Shown piece after piece: positions 25,056 to 32,655 of a stretch of DNA of 33,490 bases. Position 1 is the stretch's first letter. Each line of letters begins with the position of its first letter. The stretch comes from Nostoc indistinguendum CM1-VF10 (GTDB lineage Bacteria; Cyanobacteriota; Cyanobacteriia; Cyanobacteriales; Nostocaceae), in the NCBI GenBank assembly GCA_019359215.1, contig JAHHHS010000078.1, positions 1 through 33,490 of the forward strand, read 5' to 3'. A program made the position numbers and the translations under genes. The notes beneath the pieces are model-generated. The model saw nothing but the letters and a program-made list of their open reading frames with translations. It ran no database searches and was not told the DNA's origin.

Positions 25056-27281
25056 TTAGATACGGCTTACACCATTTGGGATGAAGCGATTGTTATCTGA
25101 AGTATTGGATTGTTGAGCTAAATGTTGTGCTAAGGCTTTAATAGTGGTGTATTCGTATACTAAGTCGGGAGAAAGCTTGCGTTTTAACCAAACTCCTAGT
25201 TCACCAGAAAGGCTTACCACTGCCAATGAATCTAAACTATCGGCAAAGGGTTCTTGAATACTTATCTCCTCTGGCTGGACTTTCCGCCATTGAGCAATTT
25301 TTGATACCAACCAGGCTTGAATGGTTTCTGCTTGCCAAGATTCGTTGTTGTAACTCGTTTGTTTAAGGGTATAATTCTTGTCTAAAAAAGAGCGCTGTTG
25401 TTTTGAAGAACGCACTTGCCGTTCCAAAGATTCTATTTCTGCCATCAGACGCTGGATTTCTACTGCACTTTGAGGAATAGTGCTCCATTGGTGTATAACA
25501 TCTAAGCTACCAGTTAGAAAACTAGTCCGACACGCACGGCGCTGAATCTTACCACTGGAGGTTTTCGCAATGCTTGCCGTTTTTACCAGCAATATAGCAT
25601 GAACTTCTAACTCATGTTGTTCTGCCACTGCCTGACAGATGCTTATGACCACAGCATCCCTATCTAGTTGGCCTAGGGATTCACGCTTCACCTCTGCCAC
25701 AACTACTAAACGCTCTTCGCCAGCAACATCAACCGAAAACGCAGCACTGTAACATGACCTTAAGGAGAAATGACTTTGTTCCACTGTTGATTCAATATCT
25801 TGGGGGTAGTGATTGCGCCCCCGAATAATGAGGACATCCTTGAGCCGCCCTGTAACAAATAGTTCTCCATCTTGCAAAAAACCTAAATCGCCAGTACGTA
25901 AAAAAGGTACTGGACTTCGTTCCGCTTCGCTAACACCCCTGTCTCGCAGTTGCGCCCGAAAAGTTTTTTCTGTTTCTTCAGGTCGGTTCCAATAGCCTTG
26001 AGCAACACTAGCACCTGATACCCAAATCTCTCCTACTTGGTTAGGGAAACACTGAGTTAGAGATTCAGGATTGACAATAACTATCTTTGTATCAAGGGAA
26101 GCGCTACCACATCCTACAAGCATCCGGGTATCTTTTTGGTCTTCATAAGCTTTAACAAGACGGTTTTGTTCAAGTGCAGATCCCTGAACTGTGCAGATGA
26201 CCGGACTGTCTGTTTTTCGGACGCTACAAACTTTAAGAGTTGCTTCGGCAAGCCCATAACCAGGGCAAAAAGTTCTCCTTCGGAAACCAAAGGGTTCAAA
26301 GGTCTGTGTAAATTTTTCTAAAGTTTGTTGGCGAATTGGCTCAGCACCATTTACTGCTACACACCAGCTTCTCAGGTCTATATCTATATCTACATTAAAA
26401 ATCTGCTCGCTCTTTTGAGTGCAGAGTTCATAAGCGAAATTGGGAGCACCACTGTGAGTTCCTTGATAGCGAGAAATGACTTGTAACCATCGTATTGGTC
26501 GCTGAATAAAAGATTCAGGCGACATTAAAACTCCTAAGCATCCAGTATATATGGGTTGAATTATTCCAAAGACCAATCCAAAATCATGAAAGTGAGGAAG
26601 CCACGACACGAGTATGCTATTCTGAATAATCTCCAATGTGCAAGCTATATTGGCTGAATTATGCAGTACATTTCTATGGCTAATCATGGCTCCTTTTGGA
26701 GTTCCTGTAGAGCCAGAAGTGTACTGAAGATAAGCTAGAGTATGGCTGTTGATTGTTGGTTCCTGCCAGCGTGACGCTAAATCGCTGATGGCTATGTTAT
26801 CGCTTGTGAGCAAGTGGCACTTTGACTTTTGTATATGCTCGTTAAGCTGATTCTCTATCTTGGCTAGTAAGGAACTATTGGTCAGGATTGTTGTTGCTTG
26901 AGCATCTGTGGCGATCGCCTCTAACCTATACATTTTCTGATTGCGCTTGGGTGGATAGGCAGGAATTGCAACCACTCCAGCATACAAGCATCCAAAGAAG
27001 GCGACAATAAACTCTAATCCTGAAGGATATAATAACAATGCTCTATCGCCCATCTCGTTTGTAGACTGTAGCAAAGCAGCAATTGCCCGTGCTTGTTGGT
27101 CTAACTGTTGATAAGTTAGAGTTCCCGATTCTGTCTCTCCATCTTGCAAAAATATTAAAGCAATCTGGTTAGGCTGGTATTGTGCCCTATAACGCAGAAT
27201 ACCGACCAAAGTAGCAATTTGGTGTGGATTTTCCGAGAAATCATTTAGTTTATAGTCTAAATCAGTACATAAGTTTATCAT
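25056..27281 (-). CDS. Fatty acyl-AMP ligase fused to an acyl carrier protein
   Basis: A 741-residue protein that activates a fatty acid and loads it on its own ACP. FAAL domain about 25-605: LQYTSGSTGTPKGAM, SWLPHFHDFGL, CPGYGLAEATLK, RTGDLGF, GRLKDVLIIRGRNHYPQD and TSSGKIQRRACR with the catalytic Lys. A short coiled-coil-like linker (about 617-650) precedes an ACP (about 665-735) with the phosphopantetheine Ser685 in SLDSLAVV. The ACP tail is similar to that of the halogenase-fused ACP (YEYTTIKALAQHLA against YEYPTIEALAQHLA), suggesting common ancestry. It is first in an operon with the type III PKS. Compared with the other FAAL here, an eight-residue insertion (GVSEAERS) sits just before the RTGD motif and comes from a dispersed DNA repeat. 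Confidence 0.94.
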   Translation of the reverse strand: MINLCTDLDYKLNDFSENPHQIATLVGILRYRAQYQPNQIALIFLQDGETESGTLTYQQLDQQARAIAALLQSTNEMGDRALLLYPSGLEFIVAFFGCLYAGVVAIPAYPPKRNQKMYRLEAIATDAQATTILTNSSLLAKIENQLNEHIQKSKCHLLTSDNIAISDLASRWQEPTINSHTLAYLQYTSGSTGTPKGAMISHRNVLHNSANIACTLEIIQNSILVSWLPHFHDFGLVFGIIQPIYTGCLGVLMSPESFIQRPIRWLQVISRYQGTHSGAPNFAYELCTQKSEQIFNVDIDIDLRSWCVAVNGAEPIRQQTLEKFTQTFEPFGFRRRTFCPGYGLAEATLKVCSVRKTDSPVICTVQGSALEQNRLVKAYEDQKDTRMLVGCGSASLDTKIVIVNPESLTQCFPNQVGEIWVSGASVAQGYWNRPEETEKTFRAQLRDRGVSEAERSPVPFLRTGDLGFLQDGELFVTGRLKDVLIIRGRNHYPQDIESTVEQSHFSLRSCYSAAFSVDVAGEERLVVVAEVKRESLGQLDRDAVVISICQAVAEQHELEVHAILLVKTASIAKTSSGKIQRRACRTSFLTGSLDVIHQWSTIPQSAVEIQRLMAEIESLERQVRSSKQQRSFLDKNYTLKQTSYNNESWQAETIQAWLVSKIAQWRKVQPEEISIQEPFADSLDSLAVVSLSGELGVWLKRKLSPDLVYEYTTIKALAQHLAQQSNTSDNNRFIPNGVSRI
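25904..25941. repeat. Dispersed repeat inserted in frame in the FAAL gene
   Basis: The minus strand reads GTGTTAGCGAAGCGGAACGA, a sequence type recurrent in filamentous cyanobacterial genomes. It encodes GVSEAERS between the RAQLRDR and PFLRTGD segments, where the other FAAL in this window has no extra residues. The frame is preserved. Confidence 0.5.
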
Positions 27282-27452
27282 TTTTGCCCTGCTATCATTT
27301 GCAATTTTTACCCAATTTTGCTTTCAGAATTGGTTTTCCTAGTACACTCTCTTTTGCAAAGCGTTTAATTAACAACTTTAGTTATTTGAGAGTATGCCTG
27401 GATTCAATCGCAGTATCAATGCTAAAAGGTGATAAAAAGTGTCATCTACGCA

Positions 27453-27518
27453 ACTTTACAGGAACATACGAACTGGGCCAATAAAGTTGCTTTCAATTTA
27501 GAGGCTCCCTTTCGCCCC
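27453..27518 (+). pseudogene. WD40-repeat gene relic
   Basis: Bases 27453-27496 match 19561-19604 of the STAND/WD40 gene at about 36 of 44 positions and encode TLQEHTNWANKVAFN against TLQEHTNWVTSVAFS there. The frame then runs a few residues further to a stop. It is a small remnant of another WD40 gene or a displaced copy of that one, cut by the IS5 fragment. Confidence 0.6.
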
Positions 27519-27653
27519 GTTTTTTAAACGTTCAAGCCATTGCTCAATTACCTCTTCACTGGGCCAGAAGATGATACTACCTCTTTGCTTGAGTGCCGCA
27601 TCATATTCCTTACAATTACGAACTCCGTAGTTAGCTTTAGCTTTCGTTTTCAT
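27503..27653 (-). pseudogene. IS5-like transposase N-terminal fragment
   Basis: From ATG at 27653 the minus strand reads MKTKAKANYGVRNCKEYDAA then LKQRGSIIFWPSEEVIEQWL, resembling the N-terminus of IS5-type transposases (YRxxNWxxYNxALxxRGSLTFW). It stops after about 50 residues; catalytic regions are missing. Its 3' end meets the WD40 relic, marking an insertion or deletion join. Confidence 0.6.
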
Positions 27654-28012
27654 GAGCAAACTAGCTGCCCAATAGTCAAGTATATGTGGAATGGGGATAA
27701 GGAAAATTTACTATTTTTCCTTATTTACGCAACAACGCCGAACATGGCGCTACGTAAGAATTAATGTTTAATTCGGTGTGATTAGTTTTACTAAAATCGG
27801 CAACTTGATTTAGCATCATAGCAAATAAAGTTTCTTGATTAATTAAAAAATTTTGAGAGCGCAAGTTACTTTTTTTAGGTTTAAAGACAGATAGTAGTAA
27901 GGTTTACGGAAGTAGGAGAGGAAGAAAGGCAAGGAATTTTCTTTTAGACTTACTAGACTGTTTGAGAACACCCGTTTACTTCAAAAGGCTTTAGAGTACG
28001 TAAACTTAACTT

Positions 28013-28888
28013 TCAAGGTTCTGGGCGTACTTGAAAAATTGAAAAATGAGGTCTTCGGGTTCTTACTAGCGAATCATTAAATAGCAAGGCATCTGACATA
28101 ATATGGCTAGTTTTTTCTTTTGTTGTGTAGTCACCGTTATTATTAATACGATTTATAAGTTTTTTCGGACACTCTTTGTAAATATCAGCTAGTGTCTCAA
28201 ACCATCTTGAATGATTAATGTAGATAGCACCATCTGGTCCCCAAGCTGCTTCTAAAACCATGTTTTTTTTCAGTGCTTTCTTTTGAATACCCAATGTATC
28301 GTAAATATTAATTTCAGTTCCTTCTTTAGTATGGCTTTTGCCATTGCCGCAGTAATCAGCACGTGCCATACGCGTACACGCCTGATGAAAGTCTCGCAGC
28401 GACCTTCCTTGGATTGTCTTCCACGGCTTGTAGCCCCAGCGAACACATTTAGCTAAAACTCCGCTTGTACATGCAAATGTAATTACCTTACTTGATTCAA
28501 CATGTGCTCCTGTTACATTCCAATAACCTGTTAACGGAATTGCTTTAGCATCATTATTAGTATCAGGTTTACATAAGTTCTTCCACTGAGAGTCCGATTT
28601 ATCCCAATAAAAAATTGTATAGAGATACGTTTCTCTTTCCAAATATTTTGGGTCTAGTTCAATATCTCTAATTTGAAACCTTAATTCTTTTCCTTGCTCG
28701 TCAACACCTGATATTTGAGTTCCTTTTAAAGCTTTACCTTTACTGACTGTATTACTTTTTATATTTTTTTGCTCTGTTAATCTGAAATCTATAGGCTTAA
28801 TCCGTTTTTGAAAATATTCTTCTTTAAAAATATATGTTATTAGTAAAATAATAACAAAACAGGGTAAAGTCAAGTTTTTATATCTCAT
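28013..28888 (-). CDS. Exported or membrane-anchored ADYC-domain protein
   Basis: A 291-residue protein with a hydrophobic N-terminal helix (about 5-21) that acts as a signal peptide or anchor, then a soluble domain with several cysteines (Cys106, 140, 148, 171, 180 and one near 240) likely to form disulfides outside the cytoplasm. It contains GYKPW (152-156) and ADYCGNG (177-183), the motif that names the ADYC domain known mainly from myxobacteria and some cyanobacteria; function unknown. It lies downstream, on the same strand, of a gene for a small secreted repeat protein (187 bases between), and proteins with this domain often occur with such LNG-type repeats (from memory). No catalytic residues can be assigned. 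Confidence 0.75.
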   Translation of the reverse strand: MRYKNLTLPCFVIILLITYIFKEEYFQKRIKPIDFRLTEQKNIKSNTVSKGKALKGTQISGVDEQGKELRFQIRDIELDPKYLERETYLYTIFYWDKSDSQWKNLCKPDTNNDAKAIPLTGYWNVTGAHVESSKVITFACTSGVLAKCVRWGYKPWKTIQGRSLRDFHQACTRMARADYCGNGKSHTKEGTEINIYDTLGIQKKALKKNMVLEAAWGPDGAIYINHSRWFETLADIYKECPKKLINRINNNGDYTTKEKTSHIMSDALLFNDSLVRTRRPHFSIFQVRPEP

Positions 28889-29075
28889 ATTCCAAGTTTG
28901 TATCCACAGTATATATTTAGGCTCTGATATCTTTTTTGAAAAAAATGATGGAGGATAACAGATAGAATGAATAAATTCTAACGAGACAGTAGCTACGTGT
29001 AGTTATATGAACGGCAGACCTAAGATGCCTGCCATTCCATAACTGTTTTATTTATTAATCGTGACTTTTTTGAGA

Positions 29076-29375
29076 TTACTGCCCTGCTACTACAAGTTGC
29101 CCGCCTTCTACTACGATTTCTTGTAGTACTGTGCTTTTAAGACTAGTATCCCCTAAGGAAAAACTGTTAAAACTTTGACCATTTAAGCTTAGTCCGTTTA
29201 GACTTAAGCCATTAAGATCTGAGCCGTTTAGACTTAACCCGTTAAGGCTTAAACCATTAAGATTCGAGCCATTAAGACTTAAGCCATTAAACAAAACATC
29301 AGCTTTAGCTGCTCCAGAGAAAGCCACAACACCTAATGTAGTGGTAACTGCAATCCTTAAGAAACTTTTTTTCAT
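29076..29375 (-). CDS. Small secreted pentapeptide-like (NGLSL) repeat protein
   Basis: A 99-residue protein with a clear signal peptide (MKKSFLRIAVTT..., cleavage likely after AKA at 25). Residues about 28-80 are eleven near-perfect five-residue units of the LNGLS/LNGSN/LNGSD type ending in degenerate units, a period that matches pentapeptide-repeat (right-handed beta-helix) geometry with Leu in the central position. A short non-repeat C-terminus follows (VLQEIVVEGGQLVVAGQ). GGAG lies eight bases before the ATG. The DNA shows the corresponding 15-base near-repeats. It precedes the ADYC gene on the same strand, and the two may act together at the cell surface; this is inference. Function unknown. 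Confidence 0.82.
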   Translation of the reverse strand: MKKSFLRIAVTTTLGVVAFSGAAKADVLFNGLSLNGSNLNGLSLNGLSLNGSDLNGLSLNGLSLNGQSFNSFSLGDTSLKSTVLQEIVVEGGQLVVAGQ

Positions 29376-29757
29376 ACTTAATTCTCCAAATTTAGGAGTC
29401 TAGAAGTGCTCCAAATGTTATTGATTTCTTCAACAACATTTGTAATAAGTATGACTTGAGGCATTAGCTTTGACAGTGTTATATGGTGATAAAAGGTGGT
29501 GTATTCTCTGAATCGAGTAGAGTAAACTTGAAGAAGGCAGCTATGCTGGAGGTAGAAGTTTTCAGAACTTACGCATTGACAAATGAGACAAAGAATGTAG
29601 TAGCGAGAGGGAGAAAAGAATAAGCGATGCCTACGGCGGGCTACGCCTACGCTAGCAGTAGGGGACTGAAAAGATAGATGATTTACACTGTCTCTATTGA
29701 GGGCATGGACAATCAGAGTAACTACCAAGCCATCCACTGCAAAGTGTGACCTCAACA

Positions 29758-30076
29758 CTTACACTCTGTTTTTATTGGCAGAATCAAAGTATCCAGGTTG
29801 CACACGTTTAGCAGAGATTATGAAAGATTTGTCACAGGAAGTGTGTCAACAGATTTTTGCTACGTGAGCAGTATGAGCAATCATGATTTATTTGATAAAG
29901 TTAAACTGCATATCAATTTAGTAGGCGGCACATTAAGTGCAGACGATACGGTAATTGATAAACCTCATAGTGACCCAAAGTTAACAGAATTAATTGGTTA
30001 CTATTATTCAGGAAGGCATCGGGAGTACAGTCAAAGGAATTCAGTTAATTACTTTGTACTATACCGATTTGTCCGG
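29758..30076 (+). pseudogene. IS701-like transposase, N-terminal part with frameshifts
   Basis: Successive frames give FLLAESKYPGCTRLAEIMKD, then FDKVKLHINLVGGTLSADDT with VIDKP, then after a further one-base change near 30030 GIQLITLYYTDLSG, which ends exactly at the ISKra4 insertion. The DDTVIDKP block holds the first catalytic Asp. It joins in frame to SGKSVPLNYRIYNK on the far side of the insertion. Stops and frameshifts before the insertion point mean the gene is dead regardless. Confidence 0.7.
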
Positions 30077-30172
30077 GGGAGCATCCAGTTTTGGAAGATT
30101 TACCATTTCTGAGAAAATGTAGAAGGAGATAACCCTGTGCGATGCCTGCGGCGGGCGTAGCCATCGCTGACT

Positions 30173-30382
30173 ATGAGCCAAGAGAAACAAGAACGGATCA
30201 AAGCCTGCTTACAAGAACTGGCAACATTGCTGTACTCGGAAGCTGATAAGAGTCAGTTAACAGACCTCGAAGGTATAGAAAAAACAGTTCGTAGTCAAAT
30301 ATTGGAGTATGTCGGCCCAGAAATAGCCCTTTTTTTATCGAACAAACAACAAAAACAAAAATCGGTAAAACTAGGAAAATAA
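30173..30382 (+). CDS. ISKra4 accessory ORF or N-terminal part of transposase
   Basis: A 69-residue charged protein (MSQEKQERIKACLQELATLL...) inside the ISKra4 element, five bases before the main transposase frame and in the +1 frame relative to it. It looks like the N-terminal region of ISKra4-type transposases. The stop lies in GGAAAATAAAAAGC, where tRNA-Lys on AAA could slip back one base and fuse the two frames into about 350 residues. Confidence 0.6.
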   Translation: MSQEKQERIKACLQELATLLYSEADKSQLTDLEGIEKTVRSQILEYVGPEIALFLSNKQQKQKSVKLGK

Positions 30383-30387
30383 AAAGC

Positions 30388-31239
30388 TTGGTTGGGGAAC
30401 TGAAATTAAAAGCTAAACAGATACAGAGACTGGGTTTAAAGCCAAGAAGCCGATTGAGTCCATTACTTCAAAAGTGCTGTTTGAGGCTATCAGCGAGTGT
30501 TTCATACCGAAAAGCAGAAATCGAAATTGAGGCATTGACAGGAGTGAAAGTTGGACATACAACGCAACAAAATCTAGTTCTCAAGCAAGATTTTCAACTA
30601 CCCGTAGCATTACAACCTGTATCAGAAGTGAGTGTGGATGGCGGAAAAGTTCGACTACGGGGCAAACCGCAAGTAGGTTGCCACTGGCGAGACTATAAAG
30701 CCGTTCGTCTGCAAGGGATTTACTATGGTGCGTTTTTTGATGACAACCAATCATTAATCGATTACGTCAATAGCCAATGTTTGGTGAATCCACTTGTTTG
30801 CTTGGGAGATGGTCATGATGGAGTTTGGAATTTAGTTAAAGAGTTTGGAACTGAACAATTTGAACGTTGGGAAATTTTGGATTGGTATCACCTCAAGGAA
30901 AATCTTTATAAAATTGGTGGTTCTTTAAAGCGTCTCAAAGCTGCTGAGAGTTTATTGTGGCAAGGTCAGATAGAGCCAATCCAGGCTTTATTTAATAATT
31001 GCCGAGGCAAACAAGTTAAGAAGTTTATCGCTTATCTCGAAAAACATCGCTCTCGCATTATTAACTACAGCTATTACCAAGCTGAACAACTGTGTTCTAT
31101 TGGTTCTGGTTCTGTCGAGTCTGCTATTAAACAGATTGGAGCAAGGATTAAAATTTCCGGCGCACAGTGGAATGTTGAAAGTGTCAACCAAATCCTTTCC
31201 CTTCGTTGTGCTTATCTCAATGATTTACTTGCTATTTGA
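30388..31239 (+). CDS. ISKra4-family transposase
   Basis: A 283-residue DDE-type transposase. Recognisable blocks are VSVDGGKVRLR (first Asp), CLGDGHDGVWNL (second Asp) and SIGSGSVESAIKQIGARIK containing the C-terminal Glu, the usual ISKra4 layout. The listed start is a TTG with no good ribosome site, so translation by frameshift from the preceding 69-residue frame is more likely. The catalytic part appears complete, and the element's ends and target duplication are intact, so this copy may still be active. Confidence 0.87.
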   Translation: MVGELKLKAKQIQRLGLKPRSRLSPLLQKCCLRLSASVSYRKAEIEIEALTGVKVGHTTQQNLVLKQDFQLPVALQPVSEVSVDGGKVRLRGKPQVGCHWRDYKAVRLQGIYYGAFFDDNQSLIDYVNSQCLVNPLVCLGDGHDGVWNLVKEFGTEQFERWEILDWYHLKENLYKIGGSLKRLKAAESLLWQGQIEPIQALFNNCRGKQVKKFIAYLEKHRSRIINYSYYQAEQLCSIGSGSVESAIKQIGARIKISGAQWNVESVNQILSLRCAYLNDLLAI

Positions 31240-31266
31240 GTCTTTCTGCCAAAAGTGGATGCTCCC

Positions 31267-31945
31267 TTTGTCCGGTAAGTCTGTCCCTCTAAATTATCGC
31301 ATTTATAACAAACAAGAAGGTAAGACAAAGAATGATTATTTGCGAGAAATGATTGCTGAGATTTTGAGTTTGGGATTGGAGCCTAAGACAGTAACTACCG
31401 ATGCTTGGTATTCTAGCAAAGATAACGTAAAGTTCTTTAAAGACAAGGGATTGACGTTTTTAACTGGTATAGCGAAAAATCGTTCATGTTCAGTTGATGG
31501 TAAAAATTTTACCCAAGTTCAAAATCTAGAAATTCCCGAAATTGGTTTAGTAGTGCATCTAAAAAATTTTGGAAAAGTAAAAGTATTTAGGAAAAGTTTC
31601 AAAAACGGAACTCACAGATACTACATGATGTATATAGCTGAAGAAGATGCACTACTTGGAATTAGTCGAACAGATTTTAACACATTACATTCAATTCATT
31701 GGGGGATTGAATGCTACCACAGAGCTATTAAACAAGTATGTGGTATTGGTCGATTTATGGTGAGGACATCTGAGGCAATTAAAACTCACTTTTTTAGCGC
31801 AATTCGAGCTTTTACACAATTAGAATTAATGCGGGTAGAAGAGCTAATTGAAAATTGGTATGAACTCCAAAGAAATTTATCTCTTCAAGTAGCTCGTGAC
31901 TTTATTTTAGAACACCTATCGCAGAAGTTGGCATTGACTGCATAA
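31267..31945 (+). pseudogene. IS701-like transposase, C-terminal part
   Basis: This long frame continues the interrupted transposase: SGKSVPLNYRIYNKQEGKTK, then VTTDAWYSSKDNVKFFKDKG with the second Asp, and HSIHWGIECYHRAIKQ with the catalytic Glu, ending SQKLALTA. Before the ISKra4 insertion it was contiguous with the part ending at 30076. It lacks its own start. The C-terminal half is otherwise undamaged. Confidence 0.8.
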
Positions 31946-31974
31946 TATAATTTTTCTGTTAATGCGTAAGTTCT

Positions 31975-32523
31975 AGTTTTGTATATGCCCCCAGTATTGA
32001 ATGGTACTAATAAAAGCTGAAAGCAATGAAAGATAAGCATACAGCATCGAATGCTATTGAGCAGTGTGTAAGGTTCAGGCGATCGCTTTCCCTTGCAGGT
32101 GCTATGGAACGGATACCCAAAAGCGAATCTGTTTAACTGACTTTTGCAAAAGGTCTAATGATTAAAGTGATAATTTCTTGGAAATATCAATACTAGGATT
32201 TACGTATTGACAAGAAAGACCAAAAATAATTTTAAAAACCACATCTATCGTAGGGACAATTTATGAATTGCCCCTATAGCAAGGGTTTAAATACCATCAA
32301 AGAATGATTAATATAAGCCTGAAATGACTTACTATAATAAAATTATACCTTGATTAATTTAACATATAAGTTTTAATCCTTGTTTTGTCACTTTCGGCAG
32401 ATAATAATCTGTAACGCTTTGTTTGAAGGTTTCTATTAGCTTGCGATCGCTAATCTTCCCACTAAATTTAAGTTTCATCATTTAGCCCCAATTTTTATTT
32501 CCCCAGAGTGACAAAAGAGGGTT
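31975..32523. other. Non-coding region upstream of the truncated STAND paralogue
   Basis: AT-rich with no supported gene. It contains the IS4-like end, two HIP1 octamers (about 32080 and 32444), and a short phrase TATAAGCCTGAAATG-like that recurs inside the MITE downstream. Confidence 0.4.
31997..32018 (+). repeat. Solitary copy of an IS4-type end
   Basis: GAATGGTACTAATAAAAGCTGA differs by only a few bases from the left end of the IS4 element at 14747. No partner end or transposase is nearby, so this may be a leftover or an end of a related, mostly deleted element. Confidence 0.4.
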
Positions 32524-32629
32524 AATACCAAATTATTGTGAAGCTGCATAAAACTTTATAAGCCTGAAATGCTTGCCAAGCAAGTTTTTAGTCTTTTTAT
32601 TTTATGCAACTTCATACAAAATTGGTATA
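32524..32629. repeat. MITE with about 37-bp inverted arms next to the STAND paralogue
   Basis: AATACCAAATTATTGTGAAG...CATAAAA at the left is mirrored by TTTTATGCAACTTCATACAA...TTGGTAT at the right, flanked by TA dinucleotides. The interior is short and non-coding. ATACCAATTT ends of this kind are frequent in filamentous cyanobacteria and typical of IS630/Tc1-related MITEs. It ends 26 bases before the STAND paralogue start and could supply promoter or terminator sequence. Confidence 0.7.
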
Positions 32630-32655
32630 AGCACTTCTACTGAGAAGTTAAATTA

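Larger units (their letters stand above)
27282..28012. other. Gap with gene fragments between FAAL-ACP and ADYC genes
   Basis: The region contains a WD40-repeat relic (27453-27518) and the start of an IS5-type transposase (27503-27653). The rest is AT-rich. The promoter of the FAAL-ACP/type III PKS operon should lie in the first 150 bases but was not resolved. A minus-strand frame near 27780-27850 (LINQETLFAMMLNQVADFSKT) could be another decayed protein. Confidence 0.4.
30077..31266 (+). mobile_element. ISKra4-family insertion sequence with 9-bp target duplication
   Basis: A 1190-bp element bounded by GGGAGCATCCAGTTTTGG (30077-30094) and the inverted copy CCAAAAGTGGATGCTCCC (31249-31266), 17 of 18 matching. 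It is flanked on both sides by TTTGTCCGG (30068-30076 and 31267-31275), a 9-bp target duplication. It has inserted within the transposase gene of the older IS701-like element. Ends and duplication are intact, indicating a recent event. Confidence 0.92.
29564..31974 (+). mobile_element. Decayed IS701-like element, interrupted by an ISKra4 element
   Basis: The ends are inverted repeats: AGAACTTACGCATTGACA at 29564 and the reverse complement of the sequence ending AATGCGTAAGTTCT at 31974. The flanks AGTTTTC and AGTTTTG may be a worn target duplication. The transposase N-terminal half reads before 30076 and the C-terminal half after 31267, with another IS between them. The left part also carries a short dispersed repeat (GCGATGCCTACGGCGGGCTA, 29625-29644). 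Confidence 0.75.

Noticed and set aside
27540..27764. 74-codon plus-strand frame in the FAAL-ACP upstream gap
   Set aside because: It overlaps the IS5 fragment read on the other strand, which has recognisable motifs, so this frame is a shadow.
29378..29758. 126-codon minus-strand frame upstream of the NGLSL-repeat gene
   Set aside because: It overlaps the inverted-repeat end and dispersed repeats of the IS701-like element and has no recognisable domain, so it looks non-coding.
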